Position numbers and translations under genes: made by a program
Shown: positions 61,164 to 64,000 of the stretch, piece by piece
Position numbering within the stretch: the first letter of the stretch is position 1
How the letters are laid out: each line of letters begins with the position of its first letter
Origin: Bog-756 sp963845485
Lineage (GTDB): Bacteria > Actinomycetota > Acidimicrobiia > Acidimicrobiales > RAAP-2
Reading direction: 5' to 3'
DNA: 64,000 nt
Assembly: GCA_963845485.1 (NCBI GenBank)
Contig: CAWJSI010000012.1
Coordinates: 186,001-250,000 of the forward strand
The notes under the pieces: model-generated
The model's database searches: none
Told to the model about the DNA's origin: nothing
What the model saw: the letters and a program-made list of their open reading frames with translations, nothing else

Positions 61164-62096
61164 ACCCAGCCCTCCAGGGCTATCTGGCCGCCCAGGAGGA
61201 GTCGCTGGCCGAGGCCGGCGCCCTGGGGGAGGCCGCGTCCGAGCTCCGTGCCGTGGCTGACCTGGTCGACACGAGCAACGAGCTGGCCCTCGCCATCAAC
61301 GACGGATCGGTGCCGGTGGCGTCACGACGGGCGGTGCTGGACGATCTGTTGGACGGGAAGGTCCGTCCCGAGGTGCGCAGCCTCGTGCACCAGGCGGTGA
61401 CGGTGGTATCGGCCTCCGAGGTGGAGGCGTCGTTCCACTGGCTGGCCTCCCAGGTACTCACGGCCGCAGAGCGGGGACCGGCTGCCGACGGCGAAATCGA
61501 GGACGAGAGCGTCCTCGGTCGCCTGGGCTCACGCAACCGGGTGGCCGGTTACGCCGCCGCCGTGTTCGAGCAGGTCACGGTGGCCGAGCTCGAGGAGATC
61601 GAAGACCAACTGTTCCGGTTCGCCCGGACCGTCCAGTCCAGCCAGCCGCTGCGCCACGCTCTGGGTGACCGTGACCTCCCCGTGGCCCTCCGCCAGCAGG
61701 TCATCGCCGACCTGCTCGGGGACCAGGTCCTCCCGGCCACCGGCCGACTGGCCGCCTACGCCGTGCGGGGCGGACGCGCCCGTGACATCGTCGCCACGCT
61801 GGACTCCTTGGTGGAGGCGGCGGCGCGTGCCCGGGGCTGGCGGGTGGCCCGCGTGCAGTCGGCCGACACGGTCGGCGGCGACCAGCGACAGAACCTGAGC
61901 GAGGCGCTCGCCCGCCTGGCCGGCAACCCGGTCGAGCTCCAGGTCACCATCGACCCCGACCTGCTCGGCGGCGTCATCGTCCAGGTGGGGGACCTCCTGG
62001 TCGACGGCAGTGCCCGGCACCGTTTGGACGAATTGAAGGAGCACCTCCTCGTTTCCGAGGCGGCCTACCAGATCCCTGAGGGAAGGAAACCAGCCG

Positions 62097-62104
<8 letters not shown>
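61160..62104 (+). CDS. atpH: ATP synthase F1 subunit delta, long form with internal duplication
   Basis: This 314-residue protein starts at a GTG overlapping atpF. Most delta subunits are about 180 residues. Residues about 30-105 (DTSNELALAINDGSVPVASR, AVLDDLLDGKVRPEVRSL) look like residues about 155-230 (SSQPLRHALGDRDLPVALR, QQVIADLLGDQVLPATGRL), so the N-terminal helical domain is duplicated. The normal C-terminal part (GNPVELQVTIDPDLLGGVIV) follows. A similar insertion is known in the delta part of mycobacterial b-delta. Its stop overlaps atpA. Confidence 0.92.
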
Positions 62105-63620
<1,516 letters not shown>

Positions 63621-63623
63621 CCC

Positions 63624-64000
63624 ATGGCCGGAGGTCAGGAACGCATCCTGCGTCGACGGATCAAGAGCATCCAGTCGACCAAGAAGATCACGAAGGCCAT
63701 GGAGCTGATCGCCGCGTCCCAGATCGTGCGGGCCCAGGGCAGGATCGCCGCGGCCAAGCCCTACCAAGAGGGCATGGCCCGCATCGTGCTCGAGACCGCG
63801 CTCGGGGACCCCGATGCCGCCGGCCGCCTGCTCGGCACGCCGGAGAACGTCTCGAAGGTGGCGGTGCTCTCGGTGGTGGCCGACCGGGGCTTGTGCGGTG
63901 GGTACAACACCTTCGTCTTCCGGGCGACCGAGCGGCTTCTCCACGGGTTCGACAGCGCCGGCACCGAGTGGCGGCTCTTCACGGTGGGCAAGAAGGCCCA
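63624..64000 (+). CDS. atpG: ATP synthase F1 subunit gamma, cut by the right edge
   Basis: The ATG is 3 bp after the atpA stop. The first 125 residues are seen: ERILRRRIKSIQSTKKITKA, AMELIAASQIVRAQGRI, and VAVLSVVADRGLCGGYNTFV, the gamma N-terminal helix and first Rossmann-like strand. No stop occurs before 64000. The rest of the rotor shaft, and presumably atpD and atpC, lie beyond the window. Confidence 0.95.
   Translation, partial: MAGGQERILRRRIKSIQSTKKITKAMELIAASQIVRAQGRIAAAKPYQEGMARIVLETALGDPDAAGRLLGTPENVSKVAVLSVVADRGLCGGYNTFVFRATERLLHGFDSAGTEWRLFTVGKKA

Overview
The window comes from a high-GC Gram-positive-type bacterium, most likely an actinobacterium and perhaps of the Acidimicrobiia. 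The pointers are abundant GTG starts, DUF2510-type WYPDP proteins, a class E sortase with LAFTG sorting signals, six secreted repeats around a GYWLVASDGG motif, and an ATP synthase delta subunit with an internal duplication. The lineage is inferred from these traits only. I found no rRNA, tRNA, CRISPR array or insertion sequence.

Layout. 1-4.7 kb: a secreted GH114-like glycosidase that runs off the left edge, then small secreted proteins, two of which end in a TPEVP-type C-terminal anchor. 4.7-9.9 kb: ordinary metabolism (serC, an aspartate-type aminotransferase, serA, small proteins). 10-29 kb: the most unusual part, a run of surface-protein genes merging into a Pst-type ABC transporter operon. 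Its gene order is lipoprotein, LAFTG protein, pstC, pstA, pstS with LAFTG, a second binding protein with LAFTG, pstB, then an exosortase-like protease and a proline-rich membrane protein. From 17.6 to 25.6 kb most stops and starts overlap or abut. 29-41.5 kb: envelope glycan genes (GT2 synthase, class E sortase, two GH5-like enzymes with almost identical catalytic domains, a GT-C-like membrane protein, a methyltransferase, a GT2-GtrA fusion). 42-58 kb: housekeeping and transport (leuD, leuC, greA, a flavin monooxygenase, a sugar ABC importer, rpiB, glyA, a WecA-like transferase). 58.5-64 kb: the ATP synthase operon atpZ-I-B-E-F-H-A-G, cut by the right edge.

How it may work together. Two protein-sorting enzymes, an exosortase-like protein (25632-27461) and a class E sortase (31966-33099), lie about 6 kb apart, and the same window encodes two matching signal classes. 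TPE[V/L]P plus a membrane helix plus an arginine cluster occurs on four proteins; LAFTG plus a helix plus arginines occurs on three. A four-cysteine secreted domain resembling the neocarzinostatin fold occurs six times with different anchors: TPEVP-type, LAFTG, lipobox, or fused to invasin-like domains and a repeat propeller. Arrays of 11-bp direct repeats resembling actinobacterial PHO boxes precede several surface and glycan genes, so the region may be a phosphate-responsive envelope programme built around the Pst transporter. This is an inference.

Surface genes at about 15.19, 31.94 and 34.2 kb carry apparent single-base frameshifts, while the metabolic genes are intact. These may be real, variable, or sequence errors.
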